From JALOKP01 sp963800865 (GTDB taxonomy: Bacteria > Acidobacteriota > Polarisedimenticolia > J045): a stretch of DNA of 64,000 nucleotides. Shown one piece after another: positions 1-9,140 of the stretch; the first letter of the stretch is position 1, and the number at the start of each line of letters is the position of its first letter. The DNA lies in NCBI GenBank assembly GCA_963800865.1, contig CAWDCL010000004.1:248001-312000 (forward strand), read 5' to 3'. The position numbers were made by a program, and so were the translations under genes. The notes beneath the pieces were generated by a model. That model saw only the letters and a program-made list of their open reading frames with translations. It had not been told where the DNA came from and did no database searches.

Positions 1-420
1 GAGCTGGCGCGGGTGCTGGCACCGGGCGGGCGCTTCGCCTTCAACGCCCCGGCCTCCCAGCTCGCGGGCGAAGCCGACCTGCCCCCGGCACCGCTCCAGC
101 TGGCGCTGGCGCGCGAGGGGCTGGCCCGCTTCGGCACGCCGCCGGCGCCCGGCGGGCCGGTGCGCGCGCGTGCCGAGGTCCTGCGCGCGGCGCGCGAGGC
201 GGGACTCGAGCCGATCCACGAGGAGTGGATCGAGGTGGCGGCCGCGCAGCAGGAACTCGCGGACCTGCTCGCGGTGCCGGCGATCGGCGGCCGGATGTAC
301 CCGGCGGTGTCGGGCGTGGACCGGGCGGCGTGGATCCGCGCGGCGACGGCGGCGGTGGCGCCCGACGAGACGGTGCGGGTGCGCTGGTGGCAGGTCGTGC
401 TGCGGCGCCGCCAGGGCTAG
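1..420 (+). CDS. C-terminal part of a probable SAM-dependent methyltransferase (cut by window edge)
   Basis: The reading frame is open from base 1 and ends at TAG 418-420, so the start lies outside the window. The visible 139 residues begin with ELARVLAPGGRFAFNAPA, which matches the beta-strand 5 region of class I SAM-dependent methyltransferases (LxPGGRFxF). The SAM-binding glycine loop would lie upstream and is not visible, so the substrate cannot be named. The end reads VRWWQVVLRRRQG. The gene converges on the glutamine synthetase gene, and the two TAG stop codons share one CTAG palindrome at 417-420. The methyltransferase call rests on one motif and the general fold pattern and is moderately secure. 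Confidence 0.6.
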   Translation, partial: ELARVLAPGGRFAFNAPASQLAGEADLPPAPLQLALAREGLARFGTPPAPGGPVRARAEVLRAAREAGLEPIHEEWIEVAAAQQELADLLAVPAIGGRMYPAVSGVDRAAWIRAATAAVAPDETVRVRWWQVVLRRRQG

Positions 421-1837
421 CCCTTCGCCAGCTGCGCCACGAACCCGTCGAGCATCGGGGCGGGGAAGACCGCGCCGGCCTCGAACGCGGCGCGGTGCTC
501 GGCGAGCGCCTTCCCGACCTGTGCGGCGCTCTTCGGCAGCTCCGCCGCCGCACCGCGCGCCTCGCGCCGCGCGCGCGCCGACGTCCGCTCCAGCAGCTCG
601 TCGAGCCCCGGCGTGGCGCGGCCGAGCAGCGTCGCCTGCGCCATGCCGGCCAGCAGCAGGTGCGGGTGCGCCGAGCCGTCGGGGAGGCGGAACTCGATCG
701 TCGCCGGGCTCACCTTCCGGCCGTCGGCCGCCGTCGGGACGATCGGCAGCCGGACCAGCGCCTGGCGGTCGAACTCGCCCCAGGTGACCGACGTCGGCGC
801 TTCCTTGCCCTGCGTGAGGCGCACGAACGAGCCCTCGACGCGGTTGCCGAACGCCATCAGCGCCCCGCCGCACTGGACGAGCCCGGCGATCAGCCAGCGG
901 CTGGACTCGGTCAGCTCGCCGTCCGCGCCGCGGCCGCCCGCGTGCACGCCGCCGACGCGCGGCGAGAAGTGGAAGTGCAGCCCGGATCCGGCGTGCCCCT
1001 TGCGCATGATCGGCTCGAAGCTGCAGCGCATGCCGCTCTCGTGGGCCAGGTTGCGCAGCACCCACTGCGTCAGCGCCACCGCGTCCGCGGCCTCCGGCAG
1101 CGGCGTCAGCGCCAGCTCGATCTCGTGCTGCTCCCAGATCGTGTCGTCGACCTCCGAGGGCTCGATGTAGCCCACCTCGGCGTGGCCGTACTTGATCGGC
1201 ACGCCCATCTCGGCCAGCATCGCCAGCGCCTCGCGCCGCAGCGCCTCGCCGAAGACGAACGGCGAGGCGGCGTGGTAGCCGCGATCGTCGGCGCCGTAGA
1301 TGTCGCTCTCCTCGCTGCGCTTGCCGAGGAAGTACTCGACCTCGCCCAGCGCCCAGAGGTCGACGCCCCGCCTCGCGTGCCAGCCGCTGGTACGCGGCGC
1401 GCACGATCGTGTCGGGGGACTGCGGCAGCGGCGCGGCCGTCGCGCCCGTAGTGCCCGCCCAGCAGCGCCAGCGTCGGCTGCGGCGCGAAGGGGTCGAGAA
1501 AGGCGGTCGCGATCCGCGGGCGCAGTGCGATGTCGGAGGCCCCGCGCTCGATCCCGAAGCCGGGGAAGATCGACGAGCCGTCGGCCCGCTCTCCGCCCTC
1601 GAGCACGTCGCGCAGGTGGGACTCGCTGAGCGGCGCGAAGTCGAGCGTCTTGAGCCAGCCGTCGCCGCCGACGTGCATCAGGCTGACGATCCGGATCCCC
1701 TCGTCCCGGACCAGCCCGACCAGGTCGTCGGCGGTCCATTCGGCGGCCGGCTTGCCGAGAGAGCGGGCCAGGACCGGGGCGGGAAGGGAGGGGCCTTCCC
1801 CGGGGGACGGATACGGGAACGGGAAGCGGGGTCGCAT
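417..1837 (-). CDS. GlnA-family glutamine synthetase, broken by two single-base shifts
   Basis: It likely ligates ammonia to glutamate (or a related gamma-glutamyl acceptor) with ATP in the cytoplasm. The N-terminal beta-grasp part carries GDGWLKTLDF and DGSSIFPGFGIERGASD. The catalytic part carries AGSGLHFHFSPR, PTSVTWGEFDRQALVRLP and TIEFRLPDGSAHP, the usual order of ATP and metal-binding segments in this family. ATG 1837 follows a GGGGAG ribosome site. Two breaks lie near 1370 (an extra C in a GCCCC run) and near 1445. Corrected length is about 470 residues, normal for the family. It is divergent from asnA, so two ammonia-assimilating enzymes share one 279-bp upstream region. Whether it is true GlnA or a paralogue acting on another amine cannot be decided by eye. 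Confidence 0.8.
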
Positions 1838-1987
1838 CAGGGGGCTCCCCTGGCCGCTCAGGGCGGCGTCCAATGGCCTTTGGATCGGGGACCTGGCGAC
1901 GCGCGGGGCGCACGTCACTCTCCCGCAGGCGGCATCTTGCCCCGTTCCCCGCGGGGGTGCCATCCCTCGCAGGGCGCTGACTTACCG

Positions 1988-2017
1988 TTGACTTTCACCC
2001 GGTAGCGGGCGGACAAT
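1988..2017 (+). promoter_or_regulatory. Possible sigma70-like promoter for asnA
   Basis: TTGACT at 1988-1993 and GACAAT at 2012-2017 are separated by 18 bp and lie about 100 bp upstream of the asnA ATG. The rest of the 1838-2116 divergent region shows no clear operator. The match is reasonable for such GC-rich DNA but is untested. Confidence 0.4.
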
Positions 2018-2116
2018 CCGGCGTTCCCCACCCCCGAGCGGCACCCGTGCGCCCCGTGCGGCGCGCGACCGCCCGGGTTCCCTGCCTTGCTCCCACCACC
2101 TCCGAGGAGTTCATGT

Positions 2117-3241
2117 ATGGCGGACAAGACGGCTGATCTTGCTGGGCCCGGCATCTCCACGTACGAAGCGGTCGACCAGATCCTCCCGACCGACTACCGC
2201 TCGTCCCTGACGCCGAAGGAGACGCAGCTCGCGCTGTTCCACCTGAAGCGCTTCATCGAGGACGGCCTCAACCGGGAGCTGAATCTCTTCACGGTCGAGG
2301 TTCCGCTGATCGTGACCAAGGACAGCGGCGTCAACGACTACCTCGACCGCGACGGGTCGCGCACGCCGATCGAGTTCCCGTGCGGGCTGGGGCTGGAAAA
2401 GCGGATGGAGTGCCAGGTCGTCCAGGCGGCGACCAAGTGGAAGAGGATCGCGCTCAAGCAGTTCGGCTGCGACGTCGGCGAGGGGATCAACACCGACATG
2501 CGCGCGGTCCGCAAGGACTACTTCCTGGACCACGACCACAGCGCGTACGTCGACCAGTGGGACTGGGAGAAGCGGATCACCGTCGTCGACCGCAACCTCG
2601 ACTACCTCAAGGACACCGTCAAGCGGATCTGGAAGGTGATCAAGGGGGCCGAGGTCTTCATCCACGGCATGTTCCCCAAGCTGAAGGACCCGCGCTACCC
2701 CGAGCTCCCCGACGAGCTGACCTTCCTGCACGCCGAGGAGATCCTGCAGATGTTCCCGGACCTGCCGCGCAAGCAGCGCGAGACGCAGATCCTGCAGAAG
2801 TTCCCCGCGGTCTTCATCGTCGGCATCGGGTACGTGCTGGACGACGGCTACCCGCACGAGATGCGCGCCGCGGACTACGACGACTGGGTCACGCCGTCGG
2901 TCGTCAAGAACGGCAAGCAGATGCACGGCCTGAACGGCGACATCCTGGTCTGGAACCCGATCACCAAGCGCCGCCACGAGCTGTCGTCGATGGGGATCCG
3001 GGTGACCAAGGACTCGCTGGTCCAGCAGCTCAAGGCCTCGGGGCAGATGCACTTCCTCGACCTGCCCTACCACCAGGCGATCACGAACGACCAGATCCCG
3101 CTCTCGATCGGCGGCGGGATCGGCCAGTCGCGGACCACGATGCTGCTGCTCAACAAGGCGCACCTGGGCGAGGTCAGCGTCACGGTCTGGCCGAAGCAGC
3201 TCAAGGACATCTGCGAGAAGAAGAACATCCACGTGCTGTGA
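2117..3241 (+). CDS. asnA: Aspartate-ammonia ligase (asparagine synthetase A)
   Basis: It makes asparagine from aspartate, ammonia and ATP in the cytoplasm through an aspartyl-AMP intermediate. The family signature runs through the whole protein: RELNLFTVEVPLIV, GVNDYLDRDGSRTPIEFP, AATKWKRIALKQF, GEGINTDMRAVRKDY, and the C-terminal nucleotide loop SIGGGIGQSR. This core resembles class II aminoacyl-tRNA synthetases, as is known for AsnA. I chose ATG 2117 because GAGGAG sits 8 bp before it; the nearby ATG at 2113 is out of frame. The 374 residues are somewhat longer than the roughly 330 of the E. coli enzyme. It is intact, single-gene, and divergent from a glutamine synthetase gene, which fits a shared role in ammonia assimilation. 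Confidence 0.93.
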   Translation: MADKTADLAGPGISTYEAVDQILPTDYRSSLTPKETQLALFHLKRFIEDGLNRELNLFTVEVPLIVTKDSGVNDYLDRDGSRTPIEFPCGLGLEKRMECQVVQAATKWKRIALKQFGCDVGEGINTDMRAVRKDYFLDHDHSAYVDQWDWEKRITVVDRNLDYLKDTVKRIWKVIKGAEVFIHGMFPKLKDPRYPELPDELTFLHAEEILQMFPDLPRKQRETQILQKFPAVFIVGIGYVLDDGYPHEMRAADYDDWVTPSVVKNGKQMHGLNGDILVWNPITKRRHELSSMGIRVTKDSLVQQLKASGQMHFLDLPYHQAITNDQIPLSIGGGIGQSRTTMLLLNKAHLGEVSVTVWPKQLKDICEKKNIHVL

Positions 3242-3264
3242 GATCGCCGCTCCATGGTCCCGAG

Positions 3265-3286
3265 GGGCCGGCCTCCGTGCCGGCCC
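3265..3286. terminator. Hairpin just downstream of asnA
   Basis: An 8-bp perfect stem, GGGCCGGC (3265-3272) and GCCGGCCC (3279-3286), encloses a 6-nt loop 24 bp after the asnA stop. No T-tract follows, so it is either a weak terminator or part of the dispersed hairpin family seen just downstream. Confidence 0.4.
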
Positions 3287-3293
3287 GAACGGA

Positions 3294-3395
3294 ACGGAAT
3301 CCCGCGTTCGGGCCGCCACAGAGGGCGGCCCCTACAGGCGTTCTACGGAATCCCGCGTTCGGGCCGCCACAGAGGGCGGCCCCTACAGGCGTTCT
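3294..3395. repeat. Perfect tandem duplication of a 51-bp hairpin unit
   Basis: Units 3294-3344 and 3345-3395 are identical over 51 bp. Each begins ACGGAATCCCGCGTTCGG and contains the inverted repeat GGGCCGCC-acagag-GGCGGCCC, followed by CCTACAGGCGTTCT. The two units fill much of the space between asnA and the dehydrogenase gene. The form is that of a REP-like or miniature hairpin element dispersed in many GC-rich genomes; no coding function is visible. Confidence 0.85.
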
Positions 3396-3415
3396 GCCGC
3401 CTAGAACACCGGTAA

Positions 3416-3427
3416 GTTCGCGCGAAC
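3416..3427. other. 12-bp perfect palindrome upstream of the dehydrogenase gene
   Basis: GTTCGCGCGAAC at 3416-3427 is a perfect palindrome 75 bp before the ATG of the next gene. It could be a regulator site, but GC-rich palindromes are frequent here and no partner regulator is adjacent. Confidence 0.3.
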
Positions 3428-3502
3428 CTCGACATACCGCCCGTTTTCTTTGCGCGCCGGCCCGGCAGGTTGAAGAATCTCCAACCCTCCGGGAGGCACA
3501 CC

Positions 3503-4375
3503 ATGAATCTGGGACTGATCGGGCTCGGCCGCATGGGCCGTGCCATGGCGCAGCGCCTCACCCAGGCGGGCGCGGACCTCGTCGTCTGGAATCGCACCGA
3601 GGAGAAGGCCCTCGACCTCACCGCCACGATCGCCGACAGCCCCGCGGGACTGATCCGCGACGTCCCGATCGCCGTGCTCAGCCTGTTCGACAGCCGCGCC
3701 GTCGACCAGGTCCTGCTCGGCGAGGGCGGGCTGCTGACGGGCGACTGCGAAGGGAAGATCGTCATCGACACGACGACCAACAGCGTCGAGGCGGCCGAGC
3801 GGTTCGGCAAGCTCCTGGCCTCGCGCGGAGCGTTCTACCTCGAGGCGCCGGTCATGGGCAGCGTCGGGCCGGCCGCCGAGGGCACGCTCAAGATCGTCGT
3901 CAGCGGCCCCCGCGACGCGTTCGACGAGGCGAAGGAAGTGCTCGACCTGCTCGGCGACCGGATCTTCTTCCTGGGCGCCCCGACGCTCGCGACGCGGATG
4001 AAGCTCGTCAACAACCTCGTGCTCGGCGCACTGGTCGCGGCGCTGTGCGAGGCGCTGGCGGTCGGGACGCGGGCCGGGCTGCCGCGCGAGCAGGTGCTGG
4101 AGATCCTCGAGGAGGCGGCCGGCCGCTCCGCCGTGCTGGCCGCGAAGAAGGGGGCGCTGCTCGCGCAGGACACCACGCCACGGTTCAGCGCGGCGGCGAT
4201 TCACAAGGACCTGCACTACCTCGAGCAGCTGGCGTTCGCGGTCGGCGTGCCGGTTCCGACGGCGGCGGCAGTCAAGGAGCTGTACGGGCTCGCGGTCGCG
4301 AACGGGCTCGGCGAGGAGGACCTGACGGTCGTCGGGCGGCTGCTGGGCGAGGTGCCGGTGGGGCGGGGGCACTGA
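3503..4375 (+). CDS. NAD(P)-dependent beta-hydroxyacid dehydrogenase (3-hydroxyisobutyrate dehydrogenase family)
   Basis: It is a cytoplasmic oxidoreductase of the 3-hydroxyisobutyrate dehydrogenase, tartronate semialdehyde reductase and glyoxylate/succinic semialdehyde reductase family. The Rossmann dinucleotide loop GLGRMG is at residues 7-12. The substrate motif APVMGSVGPAAEGTL lies near residue 120, and the catalytic lysine segment MKLVNNLVLG near residue 167 has the expected KxxNN pattern. The 290-residue length is typical. ATG 3503 follows GGGAGG by 6 bp; an in-frame upstream ATG at 3470 lacks such a site. The gene stands alone downstream of two tandem hairpin units. The exact substrate cannot be set from sequence. 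Confidence 0.88.
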   Translation: MNLGLIGLGRMGRAMAQRLTQAGADLVVWNRTEEKALDLTATIADSPAGLIRDVPIAVLSLFDSRAVDQVLLGEGGLLTGDCEGKIVIDTTTNSVEAAERFGKLLASRGAFYLEAPVMGSVGPAAEGTLKIVVSGPRDAFDEAKEVLDLLGDRIFFLGAPTLATRMKLVNNLVLGALVAALCEALAVGTRAGLPREQVLEILEEAAGRSAVLAAKKGALLAQDTTPRFSAAAIHKDLHYLEQLAFAVGVPVPTAAAVKELYGLAVANGLGEEDLTVVGRLLGEVPVGRGH

Positions 4376-4527
4376 GGCGGGGCGGGTCGCCCCGCACGGC
4401 CGCCGACCACCGCCGACCGCCGTGCCCGTTGACAGGTCCCGCCCCACGGGGCTAGAAGACGGCCCTGTGGACGCCGGCGCACCCGCGGGCGGAGAGCCGA
4501 CGGGGCAGCCGACGCGGGGAGGGGACG

Positions 4528-5331
4528 ATGACTTCCGCGTCGTTGAAGTGTGTTGCGCTGCTCCTGCTGCTCGCCTCGCTGGGTTGTGCGGTCAGCGACT
4601 ACCCCGTCATCACCGACGATCGCGGCAGCTACAGCGGCGTGATCCGCACCGGGCACAACGCGTACCTCCAGCCTTACATGCGCGTCGGGACGCTCTGGGA
4701 CGACGGGTCCGACCAGCTGTTCTCGATGGTCTACCAGAACCAGTACGGCGACCAGATGCTCTACTCCTACAACAACTACGACCCGACCTCATCGGTGATC
4801 TTCCTGGACCAGACGTACTGCGACTGGCGCTATGACGGCTGCACTATCACCGCGGCGTGGAACCCGGCCAACGACGCGATCGACGAACCGTTCGACGGCC
4901 GGTGGGACTACGGCTGCTCCGGCGCCCGGTCGCTCTCCGACCTGGTCACGTACGACACCCGGTACGGCGAGTGCGGCGACGGGGGCTGGCGCGACAAGCA
5001 AAGCGCGATGGCCGAGTTCGCCGACCTCGCGACCACGACCTGGCGCGGGAAGACGGCCTACCTGGTACCCGTCGACAGCGCGACGGCGTCGGTCCTGCTG
5101 AACGGCCAGCCGGCGCCGATCTACGGCCACTACAACTTCTTCATCACCGACAAGCTGGAGCTCGTCCTGCCGATGACGCCCAACGGCCGGCACCAGTTGA
5201 CGTGGCTCCAGAACTGGGTCGCGGAGAACGGGCCCGAGGCCGAGGTGACGTTCACCTACGGCTCGCTGGTTTCGAACTACCACGTCAAGTTCCACGAGGC
5301 CGGGATCGCGTACAACCTGACGCGGTTCTGA
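4528..5331 (+). CDS. Uncharacterised lipoprotein rich in Tyr and Trp
   Basis: The 267-residue protein starts with a type II signal peptide; the lipobox LASLGC puts the acylated Cys at residue 20, so it is probably anchored in the outer or inner membrane facing the periplasm or outside. The mature part is soluble, rich in aromatic residues and Asp (for example YQNQYGDQMLYSYNNYD), with several Cys that could form disulfides (YCDWRYDGC, YGC, YGEC). I recognise no domain. A GGGAGGGG ribosome site precedes ATG 4528. It is followed after 25 bp by a CPBP-type membrane protease gene on the same strand, which suggests co-transcription, but no functional link is evident. Confidence 0.75.
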   Translation: MTSASLKCVALLLLLASLGCAVSDYPVITDDRGSYSGVIRTGHNAYLQPYMRVGTLWDDGSDQLFSMVYQNQYGDQMLYSYNNYDPTSSVIFLDQTYCDWRYDGCTITAAWNPANDAIDEPFDGRWDYGCSGARSLSDLVTYDTRYGECGDGGWRDKQSAMAEFADLATTTWRGKTAYLVPVDSATASVLLNGQPAPIYGHYNFFITDKLELVLPMTPNGRHQLTWLQNWVAENGPEAEVTFTYGSLVSNYHVKFHEAGIAYNLTRF

Positions 5332-5356
5332 GCCGGCGCGTTTCTCGTCGCGCGCG

Positions 5357-6040
5357 ATGCCCTACCTGCGAGAGCTGCGCGAGGAGCTGAGACGGCTGCT
5401 CGGCGGACAGGGGGAGGTGCTGGCGATCTGCTTCGTCGCCTGCACGGCCCTCCTGGTGCCCGTGTATGTTCCCCTGCGCGTTGGCGCCCTCGGACCGGCC
5501 TGGCAGGGCGTCAGCGCGACCCTCGGAAGGGGCGCGGTCTTCCTGGCGCTTCCGCTGGCCAGCCTGCCGCTGCTGCGCCGCAGCCCTGCGGACGTCGGCT
5601 TGCGCCTCGGCCGGCCGCGCCGCTGGCTGCTCGACGTCACGCTCTGCTACCTGCTCCTGCTGCCCCTGTTGCTCGCCTGGTCGCGCCAGGCAGGATTCCG
5701 CCGTGTGTATGCCAGCGACGGGTTCGGCCGCATGACCTGGCAGCAGATCCTGGTCGTACAGGCCGCCTCGCTGGTTGCCCTGTTCGCGGTCGAGTTCCTG
5801 TGCCGCGGCTACCTGCTCTTCGGGCTCCGGCCCGCGCTCGGCAACGCAGCGCTCGCGGTCCAGGCGATCCCGTTCGCGGTGATGCACGCGGGGAAGCCGG
5901 CGCCCGAGGCGTTCCTCGCCTACGGCTTCGGGCTCGGGCTGGGGCTGCTCGCGCTCCGGTCCGGGAGCATCCTGCCGGGCGTGCTGCTGCACTACGCCTG
6001 CGCGGCCAGCCTGGACCTGTTCGCGTTCGCGCGCTGGTGA
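5357..6040 (+). CDS. CPBP-family intramembrane metalloprotease (Abi/Rce1-like)
   Basis: This 227-residue protein has about six to seven hydrophobic spans. The C-terminal half carries the CPBP (PF02517) signatures: VEFLCRGYLLFGL near residue 145 (the E-x3-R element), IPFAVMHAGKPAPE near residue 175 (the FxxxH element), and LPGVLLHYACAASLDLF near the end (the third motif, with His). These residues would bind the metal inside the membrane. The first motif has one Glu where most members have two. CPBP members process prenylated proteins or peptides, or give self-immunity to bacteriocins; the role here is unknown. The start ATG 5357 has no strong ribosome site, in line with coupling to the lipoprotein gene 25 bp upstream. 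Confidence 0.75.
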   Translation: MPYLRELREELRRLLGGQGEVLAICFVACTALLVPVYVPLRVGALGPAWQGVSATLGRGAVFLALPLASLPLLRRSPADVGLRLGRPRRWLLDVTLCYLLLLPLLLAWSRQAGFRRVYASDGFGRMTWQQILVVQAASLVALFAVEFLCRGYLLFGLRPALGNAALAVQAIPFAVMHAGKPAPEAFLAYGFGLGLGLLALRSGSILPGVLLHYACAASLDLFAFARW

Positions 6041-6054
6041 GCGGCGTGACGAGT

Positions 6055-6080
6055 GCGCGGAGGCCGGCAGGCCTCCGCGC
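6055..6080. terminator. Strong hairpin between convergent genes
   Basis: GCGCGGAGGCC (6055-6065) and GGCCTCCGCGC (6070-6080) form a perfect 11-bp stem with a GGCA loop. It lies 15 bp after the CPBP stop and 58 bp after the end of the opposing metalloprotease gene, so it can end both transcripts. No T-run is present, as is common in very GC-rich genomes. Confidence 0.6.
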
Positions 6081-6137
6081 CGTGTGCGATCCGCGAGCCG
6101 GCGCGGCAGCAGGCGGCGCCGGGGACTGTAGCGCGTT

Positions 6138-9114
6138 TCACGGGCACCCGCGGTCCGACGCGGCGATCCCCGCGTCCCGCGTCCCGCGCTGACCCGGATC
6201 GCCGGGGTCGTAGCTTCCGGGGCCGGCGCAGTTGCTGGCGCGCACGTCGAACCAGAACGCACCGCCCGCCCCCGGCGTGGGCAGCGGCCCGAACGAATCG
6301 GCGGTGACGTCGTTCGCGAGGCAGCCGAGCGTCGCGCGGGAGAAGTCGCCGACCGAGTTGCGCAGGGCGACGGCGTCACCGAAGACGACGTCGAACGTCT
6401 GCGCGGCGAGGCCGCGCGCCCACGTGAGCCGCTCGAATCCGGCCGGAGTCGGTGGATACGGCTGCGGATTGAGCATCACGCTTTCGACCGGTCCCGGCGG
6501 GGTATTGTCGGTGAGGCCGTCGCAGTCGTCGTCGACGCCGTTGCACAGCTCGAGACCGCCGTTCTGCAGGTTGCAGATGCTGAACAGCTGCCCGCGATAG
6601 AGCTCGGCGGTGTTCACACCGTCCGACACGAGTACGCGCCCGGTGTAGAGCCCCGGCGCGTCCGCCAGGAGGGCGTGCGGGATCCGGAAGCTGCTTCCCG
6701 TGAGTTCGATGCCGACGGGCGTCGACGGGCCGCCCGTGCCGCCGGCTGCGTCCTGCGGGGCGAGGAGCAGGGTCGCGCGCAGCTCGGGCGAATCGGCGTC
6801 GCTCGCGGTCCATGACACGACCGCCTCGTGGTTCGGACCGACCGTCGGCGTCGCCGGCGTGCTGCCCGGCGGCGTCGGAGGAGCGGCGGCGTCGCGTCCC
6901 GCGCGCAGGTCGCTCGCCGCCGGCGCGGCCGGCGACACGAGGCGCGACGCGAGGAGAACGCTGTCGCCGGGGCAGTAGCGGTTCCAGCAGCCGTCGTTGC
7001 GCAGGTCGACCGGCCCGAGCAGCTCGATGCGGACCGTCGCCGGGTCCCAGGGGAAGTTGAGCGCGATCGCGCCGATCTGCTCCGGTGAACTCGCGCTGTC
7101 GATCATGTGCGGCTCGACGCGGTACTCGCGGACTCCGGTGGGCGTGACGAACCTGACCCGGTACGGCCCCACACCGAGGAACGTCTCGCCGTCGAACGAC
7201 AGCGGCGCCATCTCGAGGTCCTGGTTGCCCGTGAACTGGTACGCGGACAGAGGCAGGGAGCCTTCGATCACGGGCGGTGCCGAGCCGTCCCCCGGACCGT
7301 TCGGCAGGTGGACGACGGCTGCGAGCGCGAGCAGCGGCGGATCAACGTGTGGGAGCGCCTTGTCCATCAGGTAGTGGTACGTAGAACGGGTCGATCCAGT
7401 TGTCGTACCGGACCGGGGAGTTCGCATCCATGATGTTCGGCGCGCAGACCTCGCCCGGGATCGGCTCGCGCGCCGGGCACCGCAGTCCCGCGCGCGACGA
7501 GAAGTAGCCCGTCGGGAACAGCGTGCCCGCCGGGTCGAACCCCTGCCCGGTGAAGGGCGCGCCGCACTGCGCGGTCATCGCGTACTCGTCGTACCCTCCC
7601 GTGTTGCAGGCGTGCTGGCTCAGGTCGTAGGTGTGCCCGAGCTCGTGGACCGCGACGCCGAAGTAGCCGTCCTCGGCGAGAACCGCGTGCGGCGCGAACC
7701 ATCCGAGCGAGTAGCCGATCGTTCCGCTCGCGATGAACTGGTGACGGAACAGGTTCTCGGCGAACCAGTCCTTGCGGACCGAGAGCACCATCCGGTCGAT
7801 GCCGCCGAGCTGAGCGCCGATGCTCAGCCCCAGGACGGAGGTGAACGGCTCGAAGAACGGGAACCAGCTGCCGTGGTCGTGAAACAGCATCGTCGGCGAG
7901 ATGTGGGAGTCGAGCGCCGCGAGCGGCCATGAGGCGAGACGGAGCGCGTCCTCGCGCGACTGCATCGTCTGCAGCTGCGGGAACGTGATGACGTTCTTGT
8001 CCTCTTCGTAGTCATATCGGATGAAGAGCGTGTACCGGTCGGTCGTCTTCTTGAGCGGGAGCTCCGTCGCCTCGCCGATGTTGTTGATGTTGGCGCAGTC
8101 CATCAGCTGCGGCGGCGCGTGCGGGGAGAGCGACTCCTGGTAGACGACCTGTGCCGATCCGCTCACCCTGCCGTTCCCGAAGGCCGCGAGCTTCTGCGGG
8201 CGGAACGGCGGCGCGTTCGCCCCGTCGAACAGCGCGACGAGCGTTTCGCTCGGCTGCTCGGGCGTTCCGCGCTCGATGAAGACGGTCTTCGAGTCGGCGA
8301 CGGTCGTGATCCCGTCGGTGAGCGTTCCGGTGACCGGCGCGCTGATGTCGAAGGGATGCGTGTTCGAGATCGTGACGAGGAGCGACGTGGGCTTGTCGGC
8401 GACGGCTTCGACCGCTCCCTTCACCGACTGGACGATCTCGACGCTCGTGATCGCGACATCGTCCGGAAGCCAGTTGCTCGGTTCGCGTGTAACTTCGAAG
8501 AGCAGGCGGGCCGAGTTGTCGAACCCGCCCGGCAGCGTGTTGATCCCGTTGAGTTGGGCCTTTCCGTTCCCGATCCGGATCGGCAGCGAGCCGTTCACCC
8601 CGCTGACCTCGAGCTCGCCGGTGCAGACGTCGTACCGGATGTGCGGAAAGACGCCGTTGATGCTGTTCTGATAGGTGCAGGGATTGATGTTCGGAGGTCC
8701 GGGAACGACGGGACCGTTCTGCGGGTTGATGTCGAATCCTTCGTGGGCCGTCGTGTCGTCGTCGTCCCAGAGCTCGAAGTAGATCTCGAAGAACCGCTGG
8801 TTCTTGCCCGGCACGACCTTGACCCGCGGGATGGGATTGGGCCAGCTCGCGTGATCGTGGTTCCCGATCTCCGGGTTGGTGACCAGCATGCCCTGCTGCT
8901 CGAAGTCGCTGCAGACGTAGAAGTCCTGCTGCGGCCCGAACACGTCGTCGTTGCCCTCCTTCGCGATGTGGGCCTCGAGGGCGCGGACCGTGACGGTTCC
9001 GTCGCCGGCGAGGGCCGCCGGCCCGAGCGGCGCGGCGAGGGCGAGCAGGGCGAGCAGGGCGACGAGCAGTGTTCGTTCGACGGACTTCGGTGCGGTGGTC
9101 TTCGTGGGATGCAT
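6138..9114 (-). CDS. Large secreted zinc metalloprotease with C-terminal Cys-Pro module, broken by one frameshift
   Basis: A signal peptide (LLVALLALLALAAPLGPAALA) leads an about 980-residue exported protein. The zinc site HELGHTYDLSQH, near residue 488, is the HExxHxxxxxH pattern of metzincin-like proteases, followed by a GGYDEYAM and NIMDANSP region that may hold the Met-turn. After a break near 7378 the second frame supplies further beta-rich domains, an ELCNGVDDDCDGLTDN putative metal-binding motif (MopI type), and a C-terminal module ending in GCP. ATG 9114 follows GGAGG by 7 bp. It is the last gene of an operon with two other secreted proteins, 26 bp downstream of the tail-fibre-like gene. 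Substrate unknown; it could degrade extracellular protein or process partner surface proteins. Confidence 0.78.
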
Positions 9115-9140
9115 CGTAAACCTCCGGGAGCGGTTCTGGG

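Noticed and set aside
3294..3395. CRISPR array from two direct repeats
   Set aside because: The units are adjacent without spacers and there are no cas genes.
6540..6560. Calcium EF-hand in the metalloprotease (NGVDDDCDG)
   Set aside because: The spacing with Cys fits the MopI-type putative metal-binding motif better than an EF-hand or dockerin; no second half is present.
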